Shown one piece after another: positions 1 through 6,241 of a stretch of 6,241 nucleotides of DNA. The notes under the pieces are model-generated. The model was not told the DNA's origin and ran no database searches. It saw only the letters and a list, made by a program, of their open reading frames with translations. Within the stretch, counting starts at the first letter, position 1. The number at the start of each line of letters is the position of its first letter. The position numbers and the translations under genes are program-made. The stretch is from NCBI GenBank assembly GCA_015492195.1, contig WGFP01000061.1:1-6241 (forward strand), read 5' to 3'. Origin of the DNA: Acidiferrobacterales bacterium (GTDB lineage: Bacteria; Pseudomonadota; Gammaproteobacteria; Acidiferrobacterales; Sulfurifustaceae).

Positions 1-1353
<1,353 letters not shown>

Positions 1354-1361
<8 letters not shown>

Positions 1362-2415
1362 GCCCGTTCTCCAAAGGCAAATAAATCGTGAATACCGTTT
1401 GCTTCGGTTTGCTGCGGCACTCGATCAGGCCGCCGTGCTTGGCGATGATGTCCTGGGCAATGGAAAGCCCGAGGCCGGTTCCGTCCGCGCGTCCCGTGAC
1501 CATGGGGTAAAAGATTTGTTCCCTGATCTCTTCCGGAATGCCGGGGCCGTTGTCCTCGATCTCGGTACGCAACACCAGGCGATGACGTTTAGAACCGATG
1601 GTGAATTGACGTTCGATCTGTGTGCGTAGATGGATTACCCCCTGATTGTCCATGGCCTGTACCGAGTTTCGGACGATGTTGAGAACCGCCTGAATCAACT
1701 GATCCGGATCACCGATGAATTCAGGCAGGCTCGGGTCGTAATCCCGCTCGATGCTGAGACCGACAGGGACTTCAACCAGAACCAATCGGCGCACGTGCTC
1801 CAGAATTGCGTGAATGTTGACGGCTTGTTTTTTCATGGGCCGATACGGCCCAACCATGCGGTCCAGAAGATTTTGCAGACGATCCGCTTCATGAATGATG
1901 ATGCGTGTGTATTCACTCAGCCCCTTGTTGGTGAGTTCGCGTTCTAAAAGTTGCGCCGCGCCGCGCAGACCACCGAGCGGATTCTTTATCTCGTGCGCCA
2001 GACCCCGGATGACGGCGCGATTGGCCGCCTGGCGATCGAGCATGTTTTCATCGCGCGCAAGGCGCAGCAGGCGGTCGATCTGGGTCAATTCCACCAACAG
2101 CCCCGCACTTTTACTGCTGTTTGTCAGCGGCGAAACCGTGCAATCCACGGTAATGGTTCTTGCTCCCGGCAGCGCAAGTTGCAGGCCGCGCGAGGTGAAA
2201 GGGTGCCGGCTGACCAACGTCTGGTTCAGGGCATCGATAAGCCGCTGACTCTGCGGGAGCAGGTCGGCAAGCCTCTGCCCCACGACTTTGTTGGCGCTGA
2301 CCTCGAACATCATCTCGCCCGCCGGATTGATGGCCGTCAGTTCCAGTTTGCTGTTGAAGGTCAACACGGCGGTGGTGAGGTTTTCCAAAATGTTCTGGGG
2401 GGATTCGGTCGACAT
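1354..2415 (-). CDS. ntrB: Nitrogen regulation sensor histidine kinase/phosphatase NtrB (NRII)
   Basis: This cytosolic two-component kinase phosphorylates NtrC under nitrogen limitation and acts as its phosphatase when PII signals sufficiency. From the ATG at 2415 it has 353 residues, against 349 in E. coli. A PAS-like sensor region spans about 5-115 (INPAGEMMFEVS). The H-box RGLAHEIKNPLGGLRGAAQL carries phosphoacceptor H141. The ATPase domain has the N-box NIVRNSVQAM (246-255), DNGPGIP (288-294) and GTGLGLSIA (312-320). No membrane segment is visible. The frame stays open upstream, with GTG at 2463 and TTG at 2466 preceded by a good AAGGA. Those starts would add 16 or 17 polar residues that the E. 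coli protein lacks. I chose ATG 2415 on length and alignment, although its own Shine-Dalgarno (GGTAG, 8 nt away) is only fair. The gene ends in a TAG that lies inside the ntrC start region. Confidence 0.95.
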
Positions 2416-2458
2416 CGTGTCATCTACCAGGGATTTTTCCTTTTGCGAAAGCAATAAT

Positions 2459-2469
2459 TGCACCAAAAT
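2459..2469. promoter_or_regulatory. NtrC half-site-like repeat in the ntrB leader
   Basis: TGCACCAAAAT exactly repeats the first 11 bases of the NtrC site at 2526, 67 bp away and in the same orientation. The right half of a dyad is absent. It overlaps the alternative TTG/GTG starts of ntrB. It may be a weak accessory site or a chance repeat. Confidence 0.3.
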
Positions 2470-2480
2470 TTTTTCCTTTT

Positions 2481-2497
2481 AAATAAGTAGCTTATTT
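2481..2497. repeat. A/T-rich inverted repeat in the ntrB leader
   Basis: AAATAAG-TAG-CTTATTT is a perfect 7-bp inverted repeat with a 3-bp centre. It lies just downstream of the predicted ntrB transcription start and just upstream of the AAGGA motif at the alternative TTG/GTG starts. It lacks a following U-run on the minus strand, so it is not a terminator for that direction. It could be a weak leader hairpin or a protein-binding dyad. Confidence 0.5.
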
Positions 2498-2506
2498 GGA
2501 GAGGCG

Positions 2507-2535
2507 ATTCTAACAGAAACCCATCTGCACCAAAA
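2507..2535 (-). promoter_or_regulatory. Probable sigma70 promoter of ntrBC
   Basis: On the minus strand TAGAAT (2512-2507) matches the -10 consensus at five of six positions. The -35 region, 17 bp upstream, is poor (TTTTGG at 2535-2530) and lies within the NtrC site. The predicted start is near 2500, about 85 nt before the ntrB ATG. The weak -35 and the overlapping operator suit a low-level, NtrC-repressed promoter. Confidence 0.5.
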
Positions 2536-2542
2536 TAGTGCA
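2526..2542. promoter_or_regulatory. NtrC-binding site upstream of ntrB (probable autorepression operator)
   Basis: TGCACCAAAATAGTGCA is a 17-bp dyad differing from the NtrC consensus at one position. It sits between the glnA terminator and ntrB and covers the -35 zone of the predicted ntrB promoter. In E. coli an NtrC site overlapping glnLp represses ntrBC expression; the same role is inferred here. Confidence 0.82.
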
Positions 2543-2563
2543 TATGAATTTGTCGCCCGCATG

Positions 2564-2597
2564 GGAAATAAAGAACGCCCCCGTGAAGGGGGCGTTC
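2564..2597 (-). terminator. Rho-independent terminator of glnA
   Basis: A perfect 10-bp stem, GAACGCCCCC and GGGGGCGTTC (2573-2582 and 2588-2597), encloses a 5-nt loop. In the minus-strand transcript it is followed by UUUAUUU. It begins 27 nt after the glnA stop codon and should separate glnA transcripts from the ntrB promoter, though some read-through is usual at such sites. Confidence 0.9.
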
Positions 2598-2624
2598 GGG
2601 TCACTATTGAAAGTCGCGGACCGG

Positions 2625-4034
2625 TCAGACGCTGTAATACATGTCGAACTCCACGGGATGGGTGGTCATGCGCAGGCGCGTGACTTCCTCCATCCGGAGT
2701 GCGATGTAGGCGTCGATCGCGTCATCCGTGAACACGCCTCCCGCCTTCAGAAAATCGCGGTCCTTGTCGAGCGCATCGAGCGCCATATCCAGGGAATGGC
2801 ACACGGTCGCAATTTTCTTTTCCTCTTCCGGCGGCAGGTCGTAGAGGTCCTTGTCGATCGGATCACCCGGGCGGATCTTGTTTTGAATGCCGTCGAGCCC
2901 CGCCATCATCATGGCGGCGAACATGAAATACGGGTTGCCGGAGGAATCCGGGAACCGCACCTCAATGCGCCGCGCCTTGGGATTGGTGACATAGGGTACG
3001 CGGATCGCCGCGGAGCGGTTGCGCGCGGAATAGGCGAGCAGCACCGGGGCCTCAAAACCGGGCACCAGACGCTTGTAACTGTTGGTCGTGGCGTTGGTGA
3101 AGGCATTCAAGGCACGGGCGTGTTTGATAATGCCGCCAATGTAATAAAGCGCAAGTTCACTTAAACCCCCATACTCATTGCCGCTGAACAGGTTGTTCCC
3201 GCCTTTGGTCAGCGACTGATGCACATGCATGCCGGAGCCGTTGTCGCCCACCAGGGGTTTGGGCATAAAAGTGGCGGTTTTGCCGTATGAGTGGGCCACG
3301 TTATGTACGCAGTACTTATAGATTTGCAGCTCATCGGCCTTGCGCACCAGACTCGCGAACTTCATGCCTATTTCATTCTGCCCGGCGGTGGCGACTTCGT
3401 GGTGATGGGTCTCTATTTCTATACCCATCTCCATCATCGCAAGACACATGGCCGAACGGATATCCTGCAGGGAGTCCACCGGCGGTACCGGGAAGTAACC
3501 GCCCTTGACGCTCGGGCGATGGCCGAGGTTGCCCCCCTCGTAAACCTTTTCCGTGTTCCATGATGCCTCTTCCGAGTCCACCTTAACGGACGAGCCGCTC
3601 ATGTCGGCGCCCCAGCGAACGTCGTCGAAGACAAAGAATTCGGCCTCGGGCCCGAAGTAAGCGGTGTCGGCAACGCCCGTGCTCTTAAGATAGGCCTCGG
3701 CGCGCTTGGCGAGCGACCGTGGATCGCGCTCATAGCCCTGCATGGTGCTGGGTTCGACTACGTCGCAGCGCAGAATCAGGGTCGGTTCTTCCATGAACGG
3801 GTCCATCACCGCGGTTGCGGCATCCGGCATCAGGATCATGTCGGATTCCTGTATCCCCTTCCATCCGGCGATGGAGGAGCCGTCGAACATTTTTCCTTCC
3901 TCAAAAGTGCCGGCGTCGATGACGCTTGCCGGCACGGTGACATGCTGTTCCTTGCCCTTGGTATCGGTAAATCGGTAGTCAATGAACTTGACCTTTTTAT
4001 CTTTAATCATTTTTAAAACATCGGCGCCTGACAT
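2625..4034 (-). CDS. glnA: Glutamine synthetase type I (GSI-beta), glutamate-ammonia ligase
   Basis: The enzyme makes glutamine from glutamate, ammonia and ATP in the cytoplasm and is the central ammonium-assimilating enzyme, a dodecamer in this family. From the ATG at 4034 it has 469 residues, the same as E. coli GlnA, with near-colinear sequence. Visible motifs are MFDGSS (catalytic D51), GPEAEFF (metal ligands E130 and E132), HHHEVATAGQNE (E213, E221), NGSGMHVHQSL (H270), the NRSAAIRVP nucleotide/glutamate loop, and RRIEVRFPD (E358). Y398 in DLYDLPPEE matches the tyrosine adenylylated by GlnE, so post-translational control is likely, with PII signalling acting upstream of it. The start is fixed by AGGAGG at 4043-4048, 8 nt before the ATG. 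An in-frame TTG at 4052 would add six residues and place the ribosome site inside the gene, so I rejected it. Transcription probably comes from the sigma54 promoter at 4127-4144 and ends at the hairpin at 2573-2597. Confidence 0.98.
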   Translation of the reverse strand: MSGADVLKMIKDKKVKFIDYRFTDTKGKEQHVTVPASVIDAGTFEEGKMFDGSSIAGWKGIQESDMILMPDAATAVMDPFMEEPTLILRCDVVEPSTMQGYERDPRSLAKRAEAYLKSTGVADTAYFGPEAEFFVFDDVRWGADMSGSSVKVDSEEASWNTEKVYEGGNLGHRPSVKGGYFPVPPVDSLQDIRSAMCLAMMEMGIEIETHHHEVATAGQNEIGMKFASLVRKADELQIYKYCVHNVAHSYGKTATFMPKPLVGDNGSGMHVHQSLTKGGNNLFSGNEYGGLSELALYYIGGIIKHARALNAFTNATTNSYKRLVPGFEAPVLLAYSARNRSAAIRVPYVTNPKARRIEVRFPDSSGNPYFMFAAMMMAGLDGIQNKIRPGDPIDKDLYDLPPEEEKKIATVCHSLDMALDALDKDRDFLKAGGVFTDDAIDAYIALRMEEVTRLRMTTHPVEFDMYYSV

Positions 4035-4042
4035 CTGAAATT

Positions 4043-4048
4043 CCTCCT
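4043..4048 (-). promoter_or_regulatory. Ribosome binding site of glnA
   Basis: A perfect AGGAGG lies 8 nt before the ATG at 4034. It settles the start of glnA: the alternative in-frame TTG at 4052 lies upstream of this motif. Confidence 0.9.
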
Positions 4049-4126
4049 GCAAGAACGTTAGAATGTGAAACCGGGCGGTTGCTTGGCGGCGGCCGCTCCC
4101 GCATGGTCAAAATTGAACCCCACATT

Positions 4127-4144
4127 TTGCACGATGTGTGCCAG
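4127..4144 (-). promoter_or_regulatory. Sigma54 (-24/-12) promoter of glnA
   Basis: Read on the minus strand this is CTGGCACACATCGTGCAA. It contains TGGCAC and GTGCA, with GG and GC separated by exactly 10 bp, as RpoN requires. It matches the consensus TGGCAC-N5-TTGCA at all but one position. The predicted start is near 4117, giving a leader of about 83 nt before the glnA ATG. NtrC with an intact GAFTGA loop is encoded in the same window and two NtrC dyads lie upstream, so this is very probably the counterpart of E. coli glnAp2. Confidence 0.88.
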
Positions 4145-4157
4145 CCGGGAAACCAAA

Positions 4158-4170
4158 AAATTCCTTGATT
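4158..4170 (-). promoter_or_regulatory. IHF-like site between the NtrC enhancer and the sigma54 promoter
   Basis: On the minus strand AATCAAGGAATTT matches the IHF consensus WATCAANNNNTTR at all but the last position. It runs into an A/T tract at 4155-4162. It lies between NtrC site 2 and the -24/-12 promoter, where DNA bending would help looping. IHF motifs are degenerate, so this is only a candidate. Confidence 0.4.
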
Positions 4171-4204
4171 TCAGGCGATATAGCGACCCGAGGCGGAATG
4201 AATG

Positions 4205-4221
4205 TGCACAAGAAGGGTGCC
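4205..4221. promoter_or_regulatory. NtrC-binding site 2 (proximal enhancer of glnA)
   Basis: TGCACAAGAAGGGTGCC keeps both half-sites, TGCAC and GTGC, and is weaker than site 1. Its centre (4213) is 30 bp, about three helical turns, from the centre of site 1 and about 96 bp upstream of the predicted start. E. coli glnA has two enhancer sites with similar spacing (near -108 and -140), which supports cooperative binding of NtrC on one face of the DNA. Confidence 0.7.
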
Positions 4222-4234
4222 GGGAGAAGTTGGC

Positions 4235-4251
4235 TGCACTAATATGGTGCA
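4235..4251. promoter_or_regulatory. NtrC-binding site 1 (distal enhancer of glnA)
   Basis: TGCACTAATATGGTGCA is a near-perfect 17-bp dyad matching the NtrC consensus TGCACC-N5-GGTGCA. Its centre (4243) is about 126 bp upstream of the predicted glnA start. It ends exactly one base before the stop codon of the CDF gene. Confidence 0.87.
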
Positions 4252-5418
4252 CTAATGGAACCGGACGTCCAGGGACGCGATCTCCCTATCGGTCTCGACG
4301 GCGGCGGCAAACCGTTGCCGCAGTTCCCGGGCGGCGTCGAAATCGGTAACCGCGGAGAGCGGCAACAGCAACTCGACGTCGATGCGGCCGTTGCGATAGT
4401 GCAGGGTGATGCGCTCGACGTGCCTTGCCTCGGGGATTTCCTGGAAATAACGGTCCAAGCGCTTGAGTACCTGATCGCGCAACGGCAGGTCGGCGCACGA
4501 AGAACGGCGTATATCTTCCTCGGTATCAATGTGGACCGTGACGTCGGCGACCGGGCCGATTTCATCGATCAGTTTTGTCCGTACGGTTTCGCCGATTTGA
4601 TGTCCCTCCGACACGCTCAGTTTATCGTCCACGATGATGTGCACGTCCACCAGCGCCTGTCCGCCGACGCGGCGGGTGCGCAGGAGATGCAAGGCCTGCA
4701 CGCCGCTGACTGAAAGGATGGTCTTGCGTATGGACTCAAGGTGCTCCGACTCCAGACCGGTGTCGATCAGTTCCCGCAGCGCCTGCCGCGCCAGGTCAAA
4801 TCCGACCTTGGCAACCATAAAGGCCACCACGATGGCGGCAACGGCATCGAGATAGCCGAACCCGATCAAACTGCCGCCGATGCCGATGACCACGATCAGG
4901 GAGGAAACGGCGTCGCTGCGATGATGCCAAGCATTGGCGCGAAGCAGATTGGAACCGTAGCAGTTAGCGGTGCGCATGGTGTAACGGTAAAGGCCCTCCT
5001 TCGCAAAAATGGTGATGACCGCGACCCACAGGGTAATCATGGCGGGAATGACAAACGGTTCGGGGTCCGTCAGGCGCAGGCCGGCGCGCACGGCGATGCC
5101 GACGCCCACGGCGAACAGCATGGCGCCGAGGATCATGGTGACGGCGGTTTCGATTCGCCCGTGACCGTAAGGATGTTCGGTATCGGCGGCCTTTTTGCCG
5201 TGCTTCAGCGCGAACAAGACCATGAAATCGGTAATTAGATCGGAGAGGGTATGTATGCCGTCGGCGACCAGGGCCTGAGAGTGGCCCAGAACCCCGATAA
5301 TCACTTGTGCCACCGATAAGAATACGTTGGCAACGACGCTCACCTGCGTCACGTGACGACTCGCTTTATAGCGCTGCTTGTCGGTGGTATCGAACGTTTC
5401 GTTTTGGGGAAAGACCAT
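4252..5418 (-). CDS. Cation diffusion facilitator (CDF) efflux transporter with an extended C-terminus
   Basis: This is an inner-membrane divalent-metal/proton antiporter of the CDF family, 388 residues long. About six hydrophobic segments occupy residues 25-210. Family signatures are ALVADGIHTLSD in TM2 (H56, D60), HPYGHGRIET after TM2, and HHRSD in TM5 (H165, D169). Together these give an H-D-H-D transport site. That set is typical of zinc-transporting members, whereas E. coli YiiP has D-D-H-D, so zinc is my inferred substrate. A cytosolic ferredoxin-like C-terminal domain spans about 223-295 (VSGVQALHLLRTRRVGG, VDVHIIVD, VTVHIDTEED). It is followed by about 85 further residues (300-388) that look like another small alpha/beta domain. 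YiiP has about 300 residues, so this protein is clearly longer. The ATG follows the tusA TAA with no gap and has only a weak ribosome site, so translation probably depends on coupling. The stop codon touches an NtrC-type site of the glnA control region. Confidence 0.93.
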   Translation of the reverse strand: MVFPQNETFDTTDKQRYKASRHVTQVSVVANVFLSVAQVIIGVLGHSQALVADGIHTLSDLITDFMVLFALKHGKKAADTEHPYGHGRIETAVTMILGAMLFAVGVGIAVRAGLRLTDPEPFVIPAMITLWVAVITIFAKEGLYRYTMRTANCYGSNLLRANAWHHRSDAVSSLIVVIGIGGSLIGFGYLDAVAAIVVAFMVAKVGFDLARQALRELIDTGLESEHLESIRKTILSVSGVQALHLLRTRRVGGQALVDVHIIVDDKLSVSEGHQIGETVRTKLIDEIGPVADVTVHIDTEEDIRRSSCADLPLRDQVLKRLDRYFQEIPEARHVERITLHYRNGRIDVELLLPLSAVTDFDAARELRQRFAAAVETDREIASLDVRFH

Positions 5419-5649
5419 TTATGTATTGCCTATGCGTAGGATCACGCAGACCTCGTCGTCTTGGGTGACGGCCGTGAGCACTTCATGCCCATGAATGCGG
5501 CACCACGTCGGGATATCGTGCAACGCCCCGGGGTCGGTTGCCCTGACCTCGAGGGTATCGCCGGGATGGAGTTCGGCGGCCTTGTCCTGGGTACGGATCA
5601 CCGGCAGCGGGCACAGGAGACGGCGCGCGTCGAGGCAGTGATGGCTCAT
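5419..5649 (-). CDS. TusA-family sulfur carrier protein
   Basis: This small cytosolic protein of 76 residues belongs to the TusA/SirA family (E. coli TusA has 81). Family members carry a persulfide on the cysteine of a CPxP motif, seen here as C13 in LLCPLPV after LDARR. The downstream block LHPGDTLEVRATDPGALHDIPTWCRIHGHEV matches the E. coli pattern of PGETL, DDPATTRDIPGFC and HEL from memory. The ATG at 5649 overlaps the upstream TGA in an ATGA arrangement and has GAGG 10 nt upstream. A methionine at 5658 has that GAGG almost touching it, and longer starts run into the upstream gene in a basic, low-complexity frame, so I rejected them. TusA proteins pass sulfur to tRNA 2-thiouridine synthesis or, in sulfur oxidisers, to sulfur dissimilation. 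The thiouridylase-like neighbour fits sulfur transfer to tRNA, but the sequence does not decide between these roles. I leave the symbol blank because several TusA paralogues often coexist. Confidence 0.88.
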   Translation of the reverse strand: MSHHCLDARRLLCPLPVIRTQDKAAELHPGDTLEVRATDPGALHDIPTWCRIHGHEVLTAVTQDDEVCVILRIGNT

Positions 5650-6241
5650 AGATACCATGCCTCGGGAATATCGCCGGCAGGGATAGGCTGGACGCACAAG
5701 GTTCGGGTCCGACCCTGCTTGTCCGTGACGGCGACGGTGACGGTTTCGGCATCCCGTCCTTTTCCGAACCGGGCCGTAAGACGGGCGCACAAAGCCAGGT
5801 CATCCTCCCCGGCCTCGCCGTCGACCAGAACCAACGGCCCTGCATGGCTGGTGGCATATAAATGGGTGTAATGCTTGCGGTAACCGCTGAGAAAATTATT
5901 TTCTCCCTCATCGCGGCCGATGATGATTTTAAAGTGCGCGTGCGGCCGCAGATGGCGCCCGACCTTAAGCAGCATGATGTCGTCGAGCTCATAGTATTTG
6001 GTCCCGCGCGTACGCCAAAGATCCGCGAGTTTGCGCGTATAGTGTTCGTGTGTCAGAAAACAGCAGCCGCCGGCGGGCTGGGCGTAGTCTCTGAATCCGT
6101 ATTGTTCCGCCAGGGCCATTTGCGGTTTGCGGTTGCGGCCGCTGAAACCCATGAGTTTTTCCCGGTCCACCCATCCCTCGCGTTCCGGCAGCGTCGGCGG
6201 CAGGAGCTTGGCGCACAAGGGACGCAGCAAACGATCGAAGG
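5646..6241 (-). CDS. Thiouridylase-like protein (MnmA/TrmU-related, DUF814-type), C-terminal part only
   Basis: The reading frame is open to the right window edge and ends in TGA at 5648-5646, giving 197 visible residues, so the N-terminus is missing. The sequence begins FDRLLRPLCAKLLPPTLPEREGWVD. It continues with GRNRKPQMALAEQYG, PAGGCCFLTHEHYTRKLADL, a segment with ELDDIMLLKVGRHLR, and HFKIIIGRDEGENNFL. I recognise these blocks from proteins often annotated as tRNA (5-methylaminomethyl-2-thiouridylate) methyltransferase-like. In that family an N-terminal PP-loop ATPase is joined to a DUF814-like C-terminal region. The PP-loop would lie outside the window, so the catalytic part cannot be checked. 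The neighbouring cysteines C59 and C60 (visible numbering) sit in the PAGGCC motif. The 4-bp overlap with the TusA-family gene supports a shared role in sulfur transfer, perhaps tRNA thiolation. The family assignment is from memory of motifs; the exact reaction is unknown to me. Confidence 0.72.
   Translation of the reverse strand, partial: FDRLLRPLCAKLLPPTLPEREGWVDREKLMGFSGRNRKPQMALAEQYGFRDYAQPAGGCCFLTHEHYTRKLADLWRTRGTKYYELDDIMLLKVGRHLRPHAHFKIIIGRDEGENNFLSGYRKHYTHLYATSHAGPLVLVDGEAGEDDLALCARLTARFGKGRDAETVTVAVTDKQGRTRTLCVQPIPAGDIPEAWYL

Noticed and set aside
2498..2545. Possible sigma54 promoter upstream of ntrB
   Set aside because: No GG-N10-GC arrangement is present; the GGTGC seen there belongs to the NtrC dyad.
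2416..2624. A small gene between glnA and ntrB, as found in some gammaproteobacteria (DUF4124-type)
   Set aside because: The 209-bp gap holds only the terminator, NtrC site, promoter and leader; no minus-strand frame with a credible start fits.
2538..3164. Plus-strand open frame of 208 residues starting near the glnA terminator
   Set aside because: It is antisense to glnA, reads through the terminator hairpin and shows no family motif.
4171..4204. Possible sigma70 promoter for glnA around TATATC on the minus strand
   Set aside because: No -35 hexamer at an acceptable spacing; the best candidates are 14, 18 or 20 bp away and match poorly.
4248..4264. A third NtrC site starting at the second TGCACTAAT copy
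   Set aside because: The right half (AACCGG) does not match GGTGCA; only the left half is present, partly within the CDF gene.
4741..5238. Plus-strand open frame of 165 residues
   Set aside because: It is antisense to the CDF gene. Its composition (many H, D and G) is what a reversed hydrophobic membrane gene gives.
5650..5790. Longer N-terminal version of the TusA-family protein
   Set aside because: The extra residues are mostly basic and overlap the upstream gene; the family domain begins at the ATG at 5649.

Overview
The window looks like chromosomal DNA of a gammaproteobacterium. GlnA aligns from memory with the 469-residue Escherichia coli glutamine synthetase without needing gaps. NtrB and NtrC are also of the enterobacterial type, and the order glnA-ntrB-ntrC is the classical one. 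The genus cannot be named from sequence alone. The DUF814-type thiouridylase-like gene next to tusA makes me think of sulfur-oxidising or related environmental gammaproteobacteria, but that is a weak inference.

All six genes lie on the minus strand, so the biological order runs from the right end to the left end. At 6241-5646 is the C-terminal part of a thiouridylase-like protein, cut by the window edge. It overlaps a TusA-family sulfur carrier (5649-5419) by 4 bp. TusA in turn abuts a CDF-family cation efflux protein (5418-4252) with no gap. These three form a tight operon-like block with no visible terminator after it. Next comes a 217-bp control region (4251-4035), then glnA (4034-2625) and a strong intrinsic terminator. 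A second control region of 209 bp (2624-2416) leads to ntrB (2415-1354) and ntrC (1361 to beyond the left edge), which overlap by 8 bp.

The nitrogen genes form a complete regulatory loop that can be read from the DNA. NtrB is a sensor kinase that phosphorylates NtrC. NtrC is a sigma54 activator with an intact GAFTGA loop. Upstream of glnA are two NtrC-type dyads 30 bp apart, an IHF-like sequence and a -24/-12 sigma54 promoter. Upstream of ntrB is one further NtrC dyad, placed over the -35 region of a probable sigma70 promoter. That position suggests autorepression, as at E. coli glnLp. GlnA keeps the tyrosine that is adenylylated in the enterobacterial enzyme.

I found no mobile element, CRISPR array, RNA gene or defence system. 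The points most worth a second look are the regulatory architecture, the CDF protein with an apparent second C-terminal domain, and possible read-through from the sulfur/CDF block into glnA.
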